DNA from: Bosea sp. RAC05
GTDB lineage: Bacteria > Pseudomonadota > Alphaproteobacteria > Rhizobiales > Beijerinckiaceae
Assembly: GCF_001713455.1 (NCBI RefSeq)
Contig: NZ_CP016464.1
Location: 3,334,001 to 3,398,000, forward strand
DNA: 64,000 nucleotides
Direction: 5' to 3'
The number at the start of each line of letters is the position of its first letter. Position 1 is the first letter of the stretch. Under the pieces are notes generated by a model that saw only the letters and a list, made by a program, of their open reading frames with translations, made no database searches and was not told where the DNA came from. This document shows, one piece after another, positions 1-10,547 of this stretch. A program made the position numbers and the translations under genes.

Positions 1-559
1 CCAGCCAGCGGTATTCGAGCGCGACCACCAGCACGACCAGCAGCAGGCAGACGGCGCCGAGCAGGCCCTCGAACCGATCCGCCCCCGCCTTCTGGGCCTT
101 GAGCCTGCGGGTGATGTCGACCAGCGCCTTGTTGAGGGCGAGGTGCATGTCCTCATGCACCGTCGGCCATTGCCGCATCAGCTTCTGGCCATCGGGCGTG
201 CCGGCCTGTCCGCGGACCTCGTTCAGCAGCGCCTCCGCCTGCACGGCGCGCTCGCGGACCTCGCCCTGTGCGGCAGCGGCGATCGCGCTCATGGCCTTCG
301 CCATGTCGTCGACGAGGGCCCAGTCTTCGGCCCGGGTGAGCGACTCGTCGGCGAGCGAGTGGATCTTCTCGAAGAGCGCCGACGCCTCCTCGGTCCGCAA
401 CAGCGCCTCGCCATTGACCGACATCTCGGCCGCGAGACGGTCCATCCGGTCCGAAGCGACGAACTCGTTGGCGACGAAGAGAGACACGACGAATCCGAGC
501 GCGACGCTCCACAGCGCCATACGCTGACCGACAGTCGCCCTGAAACGCTTGAAAACCAT
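1..559 (-). CDS. Membrane sensor protein, N-terminal fragment (runs off left edge)
   Basis: A minus-strand frame opens with ATG at 559 and stays open to base 1, giving about 186 residues of a protein cut by the window edge. It shows a transmembrane segment at about residues 13-31, an approximately 130-residue mostly helical, charged extracytoplasmic region, and a second hydrophobic segment at about 166-182 followed by EYRWL. Two helices flanking a four-helix-bundle-like sensor domain is the usual front end of methyl-accepting chemotaxis proteins, sensor histidine kinases and GGDEF proteins. The output domain lies outside the window, so the class cannot be decided. It lies downstream of nusG on the same strand after about 100 bp and is probably a separate transcription unit. 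No convincing ribosome binding site is visible before the ATG. Confidence 0.6.
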   Translation of the reverse strand, partial: MVFKRFRATVGQRMALWSVALGFVVSLFVANEFVASDRMDRLAAEMSVNGEALLRTEEASALFEKIHSLADESLTRAEDWALVDDMAKAMSAIAAAAQGEVRERAVQAEALLNEVRGQAGTPDGQKLMRQWPTVHEDMHLALNKALVDITRRLKAQKAGADRFEGLLGAVCLLLVVLVVALEYRWL

Positions 560-660
560 GTGACCGCGCTTGTTTGTGCCTCAAGACGGTAAGGATAGCC
601 GTCTTAAGAGCAACTTAACGTTGCGTCACAATTGGCGCCCCAGCGCGGCCCGGCGGCCGC

Positions 661-1194
661 TCAGAGCTTCTCGACCTGGCCGTATTCCAGCTCGACCGGG
701 GTGGCGCGGCCGAAGATCGAGACCGCGACCTTCAGGCGGGCGCGACCATGGTCGACATCCTCGACGACGCCGTTGAACGAGGCGAACGGGCCGTCGGCCA
801 CCTTCACCTGCTCGCCGACCTCGAAGACGATCGTCGGCTTCGGCCGCTCGATGCCCTCGGCGACCTGGCCCTTGATCCGCAGCGCCTCGGTCTCGGGAAT
901 CGGCATCGGCTTGGCCTTGTCGGCGCCGAGGAAGCCGGTGACCTTCGGCGTGTTCTTGATCAGGTGATAGACCTCGTCGGTCATCTCGCACTTCACCAGC
1001 ACATAGCCGGGGAAGAACTTGCGCTCGGCATCGACCTTGCGGCCGCGGCGAACCTCGACGACCTTCTCGGTCGGCACCAGCACCTCGTCGAACTTGTCGG
1101 CGAGATTGCGCTGCGCCGCCTGGTCGCGGATCGACTGCGCGACCTTGTTCTCGAAGTTCGAATAGGCGTGGACGATGTACCAGCGGGTGCTCAC
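661..1194 (-). CDS. nusG: Transcription termination/antitermination factor NusG
   Basis: NusG binds RNA polymerase, promotes processive elongation, links transcription to translation through S10 and assists Rho. The 177-residue product has the N-terminal NGN domain starting STRWYIVHAYSNFE, with the conserved FFPGYVLVKCEM strand, and a C-terminal KOW domain (VKVADGPFASFNGVVEDVD). Length matches the family. The start is taken as GTG at 1194: the frame is open further upstream, but homology begins at this codon and no ATG lies nearby. It follows secE after 14 bp on the same strand, the classic secE-nusG pair. The rplK gene that usually follows nusG is not in this window. Confidence 0.95.
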   Translation of the reverse strand: MSTRWYIVHAYSNFENKVAQSIRDQAAQRNLADKFDEVLVPTEKVVEVRRGRKVDAERKFFPGYVLVKCEMTDEVYHLIKNTPKVTGFLGADKAKPMPIPETEALRIKGQVAEGIERPKPTIVFEVGEQVKVADGPFASFNGVVEDVDHGRARLKVAVSIFGRATPVELEYGQVEKL

Positions 1195-1208
1195 GTGTCT
1201 GATTCCGT

Positions 1209-1403
1209 TCAACGGGCGCCGAGGATGAGGCCGAGCGACCAGCGGATGATGGTGTCGGTGAAGAAGAAGAACAGGCTGGACACGACCACCATCAGCAGCA
1301 CGAGGCCGGTGGTGATCAGCGTCTCGCGCCGCGACGGCCACGTCACCTTGGACGCCTCGTTGCGCACGTCCTGCAGGAAGCTGAAGGGGCTGCTCTTGGC
1401 CAT
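1209..1403 (-). CDS. secE: Preprotein translocase subunit SecE
   Basis: This 64-residue protein is the short, single-helix form of SecE typical of alphaproteobacteria. It clamps SecY in the inner-membrane SecYEG translocon. Visible features are the conserved amphipathic segment with EASKVTWPSRRET (about residues 16-28) and one transmembrane helix at about residues 30-50. It is followed after 14 bp by nusG and preceded by tRNA-Trp about 300 bp upstream on the same strand. The ATG at 1403 is the only sensible start. Confidence 0.95.
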   Translation of the reverse strand: MAKSSPFSFLQDVRNEASKVTWPSRRETLITTGLVLLMVVVSSLFFFFTDTIIRWSLGLILGAR

Positions 1404-1701
1404 GGGTCACCTCGGGTTCCGGGCCGGCACCCGGCTCTCGCCGGCGCCGATTCGGCCGTCCTGAAACATTCGCGGCGCGGGGCTCAGGGAGCCGCGCGCC
1501 GTCGTGAGAAGGCTTCTACAACGCCCCGAGGCGTTCGCCAAGAGGTTTTGCCGGCTGGCGTCCGGAGGGCGCGAGGCCCTGAGCCGGAGCCCAGACAGAC
1601 GCAGCGCCCGGACGCCCCGACCTGTTTTATCCAACGCAAGGAAACCGACCGAGGACGCGCTGGGCGCCGAACCGTTCACACCCCGGTCGATGGGCGGGAA
1701 C

Positions 1702-1777
1702 TGGCAGGGGCGGCAGGGCTCGAACCTGCGACACCCGGTTTTGGAGACCGGTACTCTACCAACTGAGCTACACCCCT
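1702..1777 (-). tRNA. tRNA-Trp (CCA anticodon)
   Basis: The minus strand folds into a complete 76-nt cloverleaf. The acceptor stem pairs AGGGGTG with CGCCCCT (one G-U), the D arm carries GTAGCTCAGTTGG, the anticodon loop reads TCTCCAAAA with anticodon CCA, and the T arm is GCAGG-TTCGAGC-CCTGC. The discriminator is G and the 3' CCA is encoded. Its position between tuf and secE is the conserved arrangement of many proteobacteria. Confidence 0.95.
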
Positions 1778-1981
1778 GTAGTCGCGGTTCCTTTGCCCCA
1801 AGCGGCTGGGCTTTTCAAGTCGAAAGTGTATGGCGCCTCGCGTCCAGTTCCGGAACGCCCTTGGCCGATCGCGACACCGCCGCGCGGGTGAAAACAGCAT
1901 CGCGAGTGCCTCTGGAGGCATCCCAATCCGATGTTAACGGGACGCCGTTATGGTGCCTCCGACATCATCGTGGGGCAAACC

Positions 1982-2506
1982 ATGTGGTCCGGCTATCTGA
2001 ATCGACGCGGCTATATTCTGCGCGCCGGAATCGCTGTCGCTCTCGTCCTGGGCTTTCCGTATTTGTTCTCGATCGGGTGGGTGCAGCTTCGCAATTCGAT
2101 CGCCCACGACGCGCGAGGTGCCGTCCAACTCATCCTCTTCGTGCTGTTGAAGAGCGGGATCACGCTGATCTTCGCAGCCTATATGCTGGGCGTGATCGCG
2201 AAACGGCTACGCTTTCTCGGATCCAACCCGTGGTTCTCCGTCCTGCTGTCGGGATTATATGCGCTGGATGCGGTCAAGTTCGCGACACTCGGTTTCCAGG
2301 CCTATCTCATGCCGAGCTTCCTGGCTCCGCAGTGGAGTTTGATGGCGCTGGGCATGATAGCGGCGCTGGCGATCATCAAGGATCCCGAAAGCGATCCATC
2401 CGATGCCGAAACGGCGCTCTCCTCTCCGCCGCTCGCACAGACAAGACAGCGCGCACCATCGGCGCAGCCTCCCGAGGCCACGAGGACATTCGGCAAGCGC
2501 CCGTGA
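1982..2506 (+). CDS. Small membrane protein of unknown function
   Basis: A 174-residue protein with four probable transmembrane segments, at about residues 12-34, 48-75, 82-105 and 116-133, and a hydrophilic Pro/Ser/Thr-rich tail after about residue 135. The N-terminal YLNRRGYILR followed by a hydrophobic helix recalls small DUF805-like membrane proteins, but the match is too weak to assign a family. The ATG at 1982 is preferred over an in-frame ATG at 1931 because a GGGG run lies 8 nt upstream of it and nothing precedes the other. It stands alone on plus between tuf and tRNA-Trp, both on minus. Confidence 0.6.
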   Translation: MWSGYLNRRGYILRAGIAVALVLGFPYLFSIGWVQLRNSIAHDARGAVQLILFVLLKSGITLIFAAYMLGVIAKRLRFLGSNPWFSVLLSGLYALDAVKFATLGFQAYLMPSFLAPQWSLMALGMIAALAIIKDPESDPSDAETALSSPPLAQTRQRAPSAQPPEATRTFGKRP

Positions 2507-2544
2507 GCAGGGACCACCGGATTTGGAGCCCTATCCGCGCTGAC

Positions 2545-2571
2545 AAAAAAAGGGCGGCGTTTCCGCCGCCC
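2545..2571 (-). terminator. Rho-independent terminator of tuf
   Basis: Read on the minus strand, an 8-bp perfect stem (GGGCGGCG paired with CGCCGCCC, 2552-2559 and 2564-2571) with a four-base loop is followed by seven T residues (2545-2551). It lies 28 bp after the tuf stop codon. This is the textbook intrinsic terminator shape and the clearest one in the window. It also lies 38 bp beyond the stop of the oppositely oriented membrane protein. Confidence 0.9.
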
Positions 2572-2599
2572 CTTCAGAGCTTTGCAGCGATCGCTTGAA

Positions 2600-3790
<1,191 letters not shown>

Positions 3791-3876
3791 GACACCCTGT
3801 TTCCTGACACCGGCCCTGCGAGGCCTTCCGAAAGCGCGGTCGCATTAGGGGGTTTTGGCCGCGATTGCAAGGCGCA

Positions 3877-3892
3877 GGCGGCCAAGGCCGCC
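3877..3892 (-). repeat. Perfect palindrome after the TRAP operon
   Basis: GGCGGCCAAGGCCGCC is a 16-nt perfect palindrome 3 bp beyond the dctM-like stop codon. Its position suggests a transcript-end hairpin between the TRAP operon and tuf, but no T tract follows, so termination activity is only inferred. Confidence 0.3.
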
Positions 3893-3895
3893 GGC

Positions 3896-5644
3896 TCAGC
3901 CGCCATAGAGATACTCGGGCAGCCACAGTGTCAGGCCCGGCCAGATATACATCAGCACCATGCAGAGAATGACGATCAGCATATAGGGCATCATCCCCGC
4001 GAAGATCTGGTTGATCGTCACATGCGACGGAGCGACGCCCTTGAGGTAGAAGGCCGACATGGCCACGGGCGGCGACAGGAAGGCCGCCTGCAGATTGACG
4101 AAGACCAGCACGCCCCAGAGGATCGGGTCGATGCCGAAATGCTTCAGCATCGGCAGGAAGATCGGCACGAAGATCACGATGATCTCGGTCCATTCCAGCG
4201 GCCAGCCCAGGACGAAGATGATCGCCTGGGAGAGGATCATGAACTGCAGCGGCGACAGGTTCAGCGACAGAACCCAGCTCTCCAGCAGGGCCTGCCCGCC
4301 GAGCAGCGCGAACACCGCCGAGAAGATCGCCGAGCCGACGAACAGCCAGCACACCATCGAGGTCGTCTTGGCGGTGAGGAACACCGCTTCCTTGATCTTC
4401 TTCCAGTTCAGGCTGCGGGCGTGGAAGGCGAGCAGGAAGGCGCCCGCCGCCCCGACGGCCGCGGATTCGGTGGCGGTGGTGATGCCGAACAGGATCACCG
4501 CCAGCACCACCGCCGTCAGCAGGCCGAGCGGCAGGACGGCGTCGGTCAGCATGCGGATGACCTCGAGCCGCTCCGCCGTCATCCTCGCATAGTAGCGCGC
4601 CATCAGCGCCGCAAAGCCGAAGGCGATGGCGCCGAACCAGACATAGAAGGCGGTCGGCGGCCCCTTGCTGCCCTGGCCCGCGTCATCGGGCACGAGATCG
4701 GGCGTGCCCAATTGCTCGACCGCCGTCACCGCCTCGACCGCACCGGCTTGCTGGTGGATGACGACGTACCACCACACCACGGCCAGCGTCAGCGTGACCA
4801 GGGTGAGCGGCACCAGCGCATAACCCCAGGCCTGCAGCAGCGCGCCACGGGTCACGGGCTGTCCGTCACGCTCGATCCCGCGCGCGCGCGCCGGCGACAG
4901 CAGGGCGCGGCTCAGCGCCGGGAACACCCGGCCGCGATGCGGCTCGGCGAGGGTCCTCGTCCAGTCGGGAACGGGAACCTGCCTCTGCTCCGGCGGCAGC
5001 TTCGGCGCCACGCGCGGATTCAGCAGCGCCCAGCCGACGATGTAGACCAGATAGAGGAAGGCGAGGAAGAAGCCGGGAAACATCGCGGCGGCATAGAGCT
5101 TGACCACCGACTGCCCGGCCACCGCCGCATAGACGATGATCATCACCGAGGGCGGGATCAGGATGCCGAGCGTGCCGCCGGCCGTGATCACGCCGGCAGC
5201 GAGCTTCACGTCGTAGCCGGCCTTGAGCATCGGGTTGAAGGCGATGACGCCCATCAGGACGACGACGGCACCGACCAGGCCGCTGGCGATGCCCCAGAAG
5301 GTGCAGACCAGCAGCGTCGCCACCGCCAGCGCCGCCGGCACGTTCCGGAAGGCGAGCTGGACGGCGTAGAACATCTTGTCGACCAGCGCGCCCCGCTCCA
5401 TCACATAGCCCATCAGAACGAAGAGCGGGATCGAGATCAGGACGTCGTTGGTCATCGCGCCATAGGTGCGCTGGACCATCAGGTCGAAGATCCGGTTCGC
5501 GTACCAGGCCTGGGTCGGGTCGTAGAAGGCGACGTAGCCGAAGATCATCCCCAGCCCCATCAGCGTGAAGGCGGTGGGGAAGCCGAGGATGATGACGACG
5601 ACGATGAGCCCGAGCATGCTCAGGCCGAGGGCGGGGTCGCTCAT
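3896..5644 (-). CDS. TRAP transporter large permease (DctM-like)
   Basis: The large membrane subunit of a tripartite ATP-independent periplasmic transporter couples sodium or proton entry to solute uptake. The 582-residue protein starts [12 protein letters not shown] and has the DctM signature regions [32 protein letters not shown] and [16 protein letters not shown] near its C-terminus, with about a dozen or more hydrophobic helices. It is longer than the usual approximately 430 residues because of an extra central block (about residues 205-330) with a charged loop and additional helices. That is typical of permeases paired with TakP-type binding proteins. ATG at 5644 overlaps the dctQ stop by 4 bp. 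Confidence 0.9.
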   Translation of the reverse strand: MSDPALGLSMLGLIVVVIILGFPTAFTLMGLGMIFGYVAFYDPTQAWYANRIFDLMVQRTYGAMTNDVLISIPLFVLMGYVMERGALVDKMFYAVQLAFRNVPAALAVATLLVCTFWGIASGLVGAVVVLMGVIAFNPMLKAGYDVKLAAGVITAGGTLGILIPPSVMIIVYAAVAGQSVVKLYAAAMFPGFFLAFLYLVYIVGWALLNPRVAPKLPPEQRQVPVPDWTRTLAEPHRGRVFPALSRALLSPARARGIERDGQPVTRGALLQAWGYALVPLTLVTLTLAVVWWYVVIHQQAGAVEAVTAVEQLGTPDLVPDDAGQGSKGPPTAFYVWFGAIAFGFAALMARYYARMTAERLEVIRMLTDAVLPLGLLTAVVLAVILFGITTATESAAVGAAGAFLLAFHARSLNWKKIKEAVFLTAKTTSMVCWLFVGSAIFSAVFALLGGQALLESWVLSLNLSPLQFMILSQAIIFVLGWPLEWTEIIVIFVPIFLPMLKHFGIDPILWGVLVFVNLQAAFLSPPVAMSAFYLKGVAPSHVTINQIFAGMMPYMLIVILCMVLMYIWPGLTLWLPEYLYGG

Positions 5645-6309
5645 GGATGCCGGTCTCCGCCCAGCCCGCGCTGGCGGGCCGTCTCGTCGATGCTGTGCGT
5701 GCGTTCGATCGCGGCCCGCCGCGTCGCCTCGTCGATATGCTCGCTGGCGGCCAGTTGCTCCTCGACGACGTCGATCTCGGCGACGTCCTTGAGCCGCGCC
5801 GGCCAGGCACCGGTCTTCAGGCAGACGAGGCAGCGGATGATCTCCGCCATGCCCTGGAGCAGGACGAGCGCGCCGGCGACCGGGATCACCGTCTTGAAAT
5901 GATAGACCGGCGGCCCGTCGGCGGTGACGTTGGAATGCTCGCCGATGCGCCAGGAATCGCCGGCATAGCTGTAGCCCGCATAGACCAGCGCGCAGATGCC
6001 CGGCAGGAAGAACAGGATGTAGAGCGCGAGATCGAGGCCCGCCTGGGTGCGCGGCTTCATCGAGCTGTACAGGAAATCGCCGCGGACATGGCCGTTCTGG
6101 GCGAGCGTGTAGGCGCCGCAGAGCATGAACAGCGAGCCGTAGAGCATGTTGCTGGCGTCGAAGATCCACGCCGTCGGCGCGTTCAGGATGTAGCGCTTGA
6201 AGACCTCGGCACAGACCAGAAGCATCAGGCCGATGATCAGCCAGGCCGCCATCTTGCCGAAGAAGGTGCTGACGCGATCACAGGCGAGAAGGACTTTCTC
6301 GACGCTCAT
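5641..6309 (-). CDS. TRAP transporter small permease (DctQ-like)
   Basis: The 222-residue small membrane subunit has four hydrophobic helices (about residues 12-32, 44-65, 88-110 and 136-156), the first two enclosing the DctQ signature [19 protein letters not shown]. The C-terminal 55 residues are charged and extend beyond the usual DctQ length, as in other TakQ-like partners of large DctM proteins. Start at ATG 6309 is chosen because homology begins at MSVEKVLL and the in-frame residues upstream look non-coding. It overlaps the permease start by 4 bp (ATGA). Confidence 0.88.
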   Translation of the reverse strand: MSVEKVLLACDRVSTFFGKMAAWLIIGLMLLVCAEVFKRYILNAPTAWIFDASNMLYGSLFMLCGAYTLAQNGHVRGDFLYSSMKPRTQAGLDLALYILFFLPGICALVYAGYSYAGDSWRIGEHSNVTADGPPVYHFKTVIPVAGALVLLQGMAEIIRCLVCLKTGAWPARLKDVAEIDVVEEQLAASEHIDEATRRAAIERTHSIDETARQRGLGGDRHP

Positions 6310-6378
6310 TCGAGGCCTCGCAGGCAGGCGCCATGGCCGGCACACGGGGTGCCGGCCATGGCCGATATCGGGAGAGGC

Positions 6379-7515
6379 TCAGAGCTTGGTGGCGACGCCG
6401 TTGGGACCCCAGTAGTGGTCGAACGCCATCTTGCGGTTGACCACCGTGTCCTGCTCCCAGCGCGTCGCGCGCTTGGCGAAGGCGAGCTGCGACTTGAGGA
6501 TCTCGGCGAAGAGCGGGTTCTCGGCCGCCTTCTTCTTCGCCACCTCGTCATAGAGCTCGAGCTGGCGCTTCAGGATCGCGTCCGGCGTCTTGTAGAAGCG
6601 CACCTTGTCCTTCGACTGCAGCTCGACATAGTCCTGCGAATAGCGGTCGATCGCCTTCCAGGACATCTCCGCCGAGCCGGCCTCGACGGCGTTCGAGATG
6701 ATCGCCTTCATCTTGTCGGGCAGGGCGTCGAACTTCGTCTTGTTGAACATGATCTCGAACTGCTCGGCGTTCTGATGGTAGCTCTGCAGCATGCAGACCT
6801 TCGAGACGTCGGGGAATCCGAGCACGCGGTCGGAGCTGGCGTTGTTGAACTCGGCCGCATCGAGCAGGCCGCGATCCATCGCCGAGACGATCTCGCCGCC
6901 CGGCAGCGCGTTCACGGCCAGGCCCATCCCCGTGAAGATGTCGATCGAGATGCCGACGGTGCGGTATTTCAGCCCCTTCATGTCCTCGAGCTTGGTCACC
7001 GGCTTCTTGAACCAGCCGAGCGGCTGCGTCGGCATCGGCCCATAGGGGAAGGACTGCACATTGGCGCCGATCGAGGCATAGAGCTTGGCCAGAAGCTCCT
7101 TGCCGCCGCCGTATTTGTGCCAGGCGAGCAGCATGTTGGCGTCCATGGCATAGGCCGGGCCCGAGCCCCACAGCGCCAGCGCAGTCTGCTTGCCGTAGTG
7201 GTAGACGAGCACGCCATGGCCGCCGTCCAGAGTGCCCTTCGACACCGCCTCCAGCAGGCCGAAGGCCGGCACGACCGCGCCGGCGGGCAGCACCTCGATC
7301 TTCAGGTCGCCGCCGGTCATGTCGTTGACCTTCTTGGCGAAATCGAGCGCGTATTCGTGGAAGATGTCCTTCGCCGGCCAGGTGCTCTGCCAGCGCATCG
7401 CGATCGGCCCGGCCTGCTGCGCGATCGCCGGCGCAGCGACTGTCGCGGCCGAGGCGACCAGCGAGGTCTTCAGGAATTTCCGACGCGATTGTCCCTTGGT
7501 GTTCGCAGACGTCAT
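6379..7515 (-). CDS. TRAP transporter substrate-binding protein, TakP-like, Tat-exported
   Basis: A 378-residue periplasmic solute-binding protein that delivers ligand to the DctQM-like membrane pair encoded just downstream. The N-terminus carries a twin-arginine signal (SRRKFLKTSLVASAA, about residues 10-24) ending near AIAQQ, which implies folding before export. The body matches the TakP branch of DctP proteins (MRWQSTWPAKDIFHEYALDF, DGGHGVLVYHYGKQ). Members of this branch bind 2-oxo acids or lactate, often with a metal ion. The substrate here is inferred, not shown. It is the first gene of the operon. Confidence 0.88.
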   Translation of the reverse strand: MTSANTKGQSRRKFLKTSLVASAATVAAPAIAQQAGPIAMRWQSTWPAKDIFHEYALDFAKKVNDMTGGDLKIEVLPAGAVVPAFGLLEAVSKGTLDGGHGVLVYHYGKQTALALWGSGPAYAMDANMLLAWHKYGGGKELLAKLYASIGANVQSFPYGPMPTQPLGWFKKPVTKLEDMKGLKYRTVGISIDIFTGMGLAVNALPGGEIVSAMDRGLLDAAEFNNASSDRVLGFPDVSKVCMLQSYHQNAEQFEIMFNKTKFDALPDKMKAIISNAVEAGSAEMSWKAIDRYSQDYVELQSKDKVRFYKTPDAILKRQLELYDEVAKKKAAENPLFAEILKSQLAFAKRATRWEQDTVVNRKMAFDHYWGPNGVATKL

Positions 7516-7702
7516 GTCTCTCTCCCCTGTTCAAGCACCACTTTTTGGCTGTGGCGTCTTGATCGCAGGAGAGCAGGAAGGCTTGTGTGACGCAAGGGCC
7601 GTGGCGTCGCGTGCACTAGTCATCAGACGAACGAACTATAACGCTTTCGCGAGCGGACTGTTCTTGGGCGGATCGCTCGCGGGCCGAAGGCCGTGTTTGG
7701 GT

Positions 7703-8980
7703 TCAGCCGCTCCCGAACACGCGCCGATAGCGCGCCACCGCCTCGCCCTCACCCGAGACCTTTTCGGGATTGTCGGAGAGCTTCACCGCGGGGCGCCCGT
7801 TCGCCCTGGTGACCTTGCAGACCAGCGACATCGGGTCGAGCGCGCGCGAGCCGTCGGGCAGGCAGCCGACGAGATCATTGGTCAGGTCGGTACCCCAGCC
7901 GAAGGCCATGCGGACCTTGCCGTCGAAATGCCGGTAGACCCGCTCGATCGCATCCACGTCGAGCCCGTCGGAGAAGACCAGCAGCTTCTCCTTGGGATCG
8001 CGCCCGCGCTCGCGCCACCAGGCCATGATCGCCTCGCCTGCCTCGATCGGCGGCGCCGAATCCGGGCGAAAGCCCGTCCAGTCCGCCACCCAGTCCGGCG
8101 CATGACGCAGGAAGCCGCTCGTTCCGAAGGCGTCCGGCAGGGCGATCAGCAGATTGCCGCCATAGACCTGACGCCACTCGTCGAGCACGCGGTAGGGCGC
8201 CCGCAGCAGCTCGGCGTCGCTGTCGGCCAGCGCGGCGAGCACCATCGGCAGCTCATGGGCGTTGGTGCCGATCGCCTCGAGATCGGCGTCCATCGCCAAA
8301 AGCACGTTCGAGGTGCCGCTGAATTTCGGCCCCAGCCCCTCCTTCAGCGCCTCGACGCACCAGCGCTGCCAGAGATGGCCATGGCGCCGGCGCGTGCCGA
8401 AATCGGAGAGTTTGAGGTTCGGCAGCCTCTGCAGCCGCTCGACCTTGTCCCACATCTTCGCCTTGGCACGGGCATAGAGCACATCGAGCGCAAACCGCTT
8501 CTGCCCGACCATGACGCGCCGCGCCCGCAGCTCGTTGATGATCGCCAGCGCCGGCACCTCCCACATCGTCGTATGGGTCCAGGGCCCCTCGAAATGCAGC
8601 TCGTACTGCCCGTCGACCTGGCGCAGCTCGTAGTCGGGCAACTGGAAATCGGCGAGCCAGGCCAGGAACTCCGGTGAGAACATCTGCCTCTTGCCGTAGA
8701 ACGAGTTGCCCGCCAGCCAGATCAGTTCCTTCTTGGTGAAGCGCACCGAGCGGGCATGGTCGAGCTGCGCGCGCAGCTCCGCCTCGTCGACGATGTCCGC
8801 GAGGCGGATGTGCTTCGAGCGGTTGATCAGCGAGAAGGTGACCTCCACCTGCGGATGGAAGGCGCGGATCATCTGCAGCATCAGCAGCTTGTAGAAATCC
8901 GTGTCGAGCAGGCTGCGGATGATCGGATCGAGCCGCCAGCCATGGTTGTAGGTCCGCGTCGCAATATCGGTGACGGTCAT
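7703..8980 (-). CDS. pncB: Nicotinate phosphoribosyltransferase
   Basis: This enzyme converts nicotinate and PRPP (with ATP) to nicotinate mononucleotide in NAD salvage. The 425-residue protein begins with the family hallmark [11 protein letters not shown] (about residues 26-36) and carries [38 protein letters not shown] and [10 protein letters not shown], covering the substrate and phosphoribosyl pockets. Length is normal for the bacterial enzyme. The ATG at 8980 begins [15 protein letters not shown]. It is monocistronic and divergent from the nucleotide-sugar dehydrogenase. Confidence 0.93.
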   Translation of the reverse strand: MTVTDIATRTYNHGWRLDPIIRSLLDTDFYKLLMLQMIRAFHPQVEVTFSLINRSKHIRLADIVDEAELRAQLDHARSVRFTKKELIWLAGNSFYGKRQMFSPEFLAWLADFQLPDYELRQVDGQYELHFEGPWTHTTMWEVPALAIINELRARRVMVGQKRFALDVLYARAKAKMWDKVERLQRLPNLKLSDFGTRRRHGHLWQRWCVEALKEGLGPKFSGTSNVLLAMDADLEAIGTNAHELPMVLAALADSDAELLRAPYRVLDEWRQVYGGNLLIALPDAFGTSGFLRHAPDWVADWTGFRPDSAPPIEAGEAIMAWWRERGRDPKEKLLVFSDGLDVDAIERVYRHFDGKVRMAFGWGTDLTNDLVGCLPDGSRALDPMSLVCKVTRANGRPAVKLSDNPEKVSGEGEAVARYRRVFGSG

Positions 8981-9193
8981 GGCGGTTCGGAATCCGGTGG
9001 TTCGCCGCGACGGCGTGTGGGCGTCGGGCGCTTCGCGCGCATCTGAGCGCTGCGGCGTCTGCGGCGCAAGCCGGGTGTAACCGTCGCCGGGCGCTCGGTC
9101 GCGTTGACAGACAGGGTGATCTCGGCAAGGACCGCGGGCTGGCCGGCCCGCCGTTTCGAACGGGCGCCGGCTCCGCGCGAACCGGAGGCGAGA

Positions 9194-10540
9194 GTGCAGG
9201 AATTGGCTGATGTCGCGCAGGATTTCGTCGGGAAGGTCCGCGACCGCTCGGTGGTGATCGGCGTCATCGGGCTCGGCTATGTCGGCATCCCGCTGGCGCT
9301 GGCTGCGCTCCGCCAGGGCATCCGCGTCATCGGCTTCGACATCGATCAGGCCCGCGTCGACCAGATCAATGCCGGCCGCGAGACCATCAAGCACATCCCG
9401 ATGGAGCTGATCGTCGCCGGCCTCGCGGCAGGCCGCTTCGAGGCGACGACCGATTTCGACCGGCTGTCGGAGCCCGACGCGCTGCTGATCTGCGTGCCGA
9501 CTCCGCTCTCGCGCCAGCGCGAGCCCGATCTCTCCTATGTCGAGCAGACCACGCGGGCGATCGGCCGGCGCCTGCGTCCCGGCCAGCTCATCGTGCTGGA
9601 ATCGACGACCTATCCGGGCACGACCGACGAGCTGATGCGGCCGATCCTGGAGGACGCCGCGGGCCTGAGCAGCGGCAAGGATTTCTTCCTCGCCTATTCG
9701 CCGGAGCGCGAGGACCCCGGCAACGCCCAGTTCGGCACCTCCGATATTCCGAAAGTCGTCGGCGGCGACGGCGCCTCGGCGCTCGCCATGGCGGACGCGC
9801 TGTATGGCGCCCTCGTCGTCAGAACCGTCCCGGTCTCCTCGACCGCCACGGCCGAGGCGGTGAAGCTGACCGAGAACATCTTCCGCGCCGTCAACATCGC
9901 CCTCGTCAACGAGCTCAAGCAGGTCTATGCCGCCATGGGCATCGACATCTGGGAGGTGATCGACGCCGCCAAGACCAAGCCCTTCGGCTTCATGCCGTTC
10001 TATCCGGGCCCGGGCCTCGGCGGGCACTGCATCCCGATCGATCCCTTCTATTTGACGTGGAAGGCGCGCGAATTCGACATCGCAACGCGCTTCATCGAAC
10101 TCGCCGGGCAGATCAACACCGAGATGCCCTATCGCGTCGTCGATCGTCTCGCCGAACTCGTCGACCGCCAGCTCGGCCGCAGCTTCAGCGGCGCGCGCAT
10201 CCTCGTGCTCGGCCTCGCCTACAAGAAGAATGTCGAGGACATGCGCGAGAGCCCGGCCCTCAAGCTGATCGAGCTGATCGAAGCCCGCGGCGCGCAGGCC
10301 GCCTATCACGACCCCCACATCCCGGCGATCCGCAAGAGCCGGAAGCATGGTGCACTCGCCGCCCGCCCGAGCACGCCGCTGACGGCAGAGGCGATCGCCG
10401 GCTTCGACGCGGTGCTGATCGCCACCGACCATGACGACGTCGACTACGCGCTGGTCGCCGCCCATGCGAAACTCGTCGTCGACACGCGCAACGCCTGCGC
10501 CCGCCACGGGTTGACGGGTGCGACCATCTTCAAGGCCTGA
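9194..10540 (+). CDS. Nucleotide-sugar dehydrogenase, WbpA-like (UDP-GlcNAc 6-dehydrogenase type)
   Basis: This NAD-dependent enzyme oxidises C6 of a UDP-sugar to the uronate in two steps. The 448-residue product has an N-terminal Rossmann fold ([13 protein letters not shown]), the central dimerisation helix and the catalytic-Cys loop [20 protein letters not shown], then a C-terminal UDP-binding domain with [18 protein letters not shown]. That pattern fits the WbpA/WecC group better than UDP-glucose dehydrogenase. The GTG at 9194 is preferred because GGAGG lies 6 nt upstream. An earlier in-frame TTG (9104) lacks such a site. No other polysaccharide genes lie nearby. glpD starts 8 bp after it. 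Confidence 0.85.
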   Translation: MQELADVAQDFVGKVRDRSVVIGVIGLGYVGIPLALAALRQGIRVIGFDIDQARVDQINAGRETIKHIPMELIVAGLAAGRFEATTDFDRLSEPDALLICVPTPLSRQREPDLSYVEQTTRAIGRRLRPGQLIVLESTTYPGTTDELMRPILEDAAGLSSGKDFFLAYSPEREDPGNAQFGTSDIPKVVGGDGASALAMADALYGALVVRTVPVSSTATAEAVKLTENIFRAVNIALVNELKQVYAAMGIDIWEVIDAAKTKPFGFMPFYPGPGLGGHCIPIDPFYLTWKAREFDIATRFIELAGQINTEMPYRVVDRLAELVDRQLGRSFSGARILVLGLAYKKNVEDMRESPALKLIELIEARGAQAAYHDPHIPAIRKSRKHGALAARPSTPLTAEAIAGFDAVLIATDHDDVDYALVAAHAKLVVDTRNACARHGLTGATIFKA

Positions 10541-10547
10541 GACCGGA

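Noticed and set aside
645..660. GC-rich hairpin just after the nusG stop as a terminator
   Set aside because: A 6-bp stem without any following T tract is too weak to call.
9104..9193. Upstream TTG start for the nucleotide-sugar dehydrogenase, overlapping a TTGACA
   Set aside because: No ribosome binding site before the TTG, homology starts downstream of GTG 9194, which has GGAGG. The TTGACA lacks a -10 partner at 17 bp.
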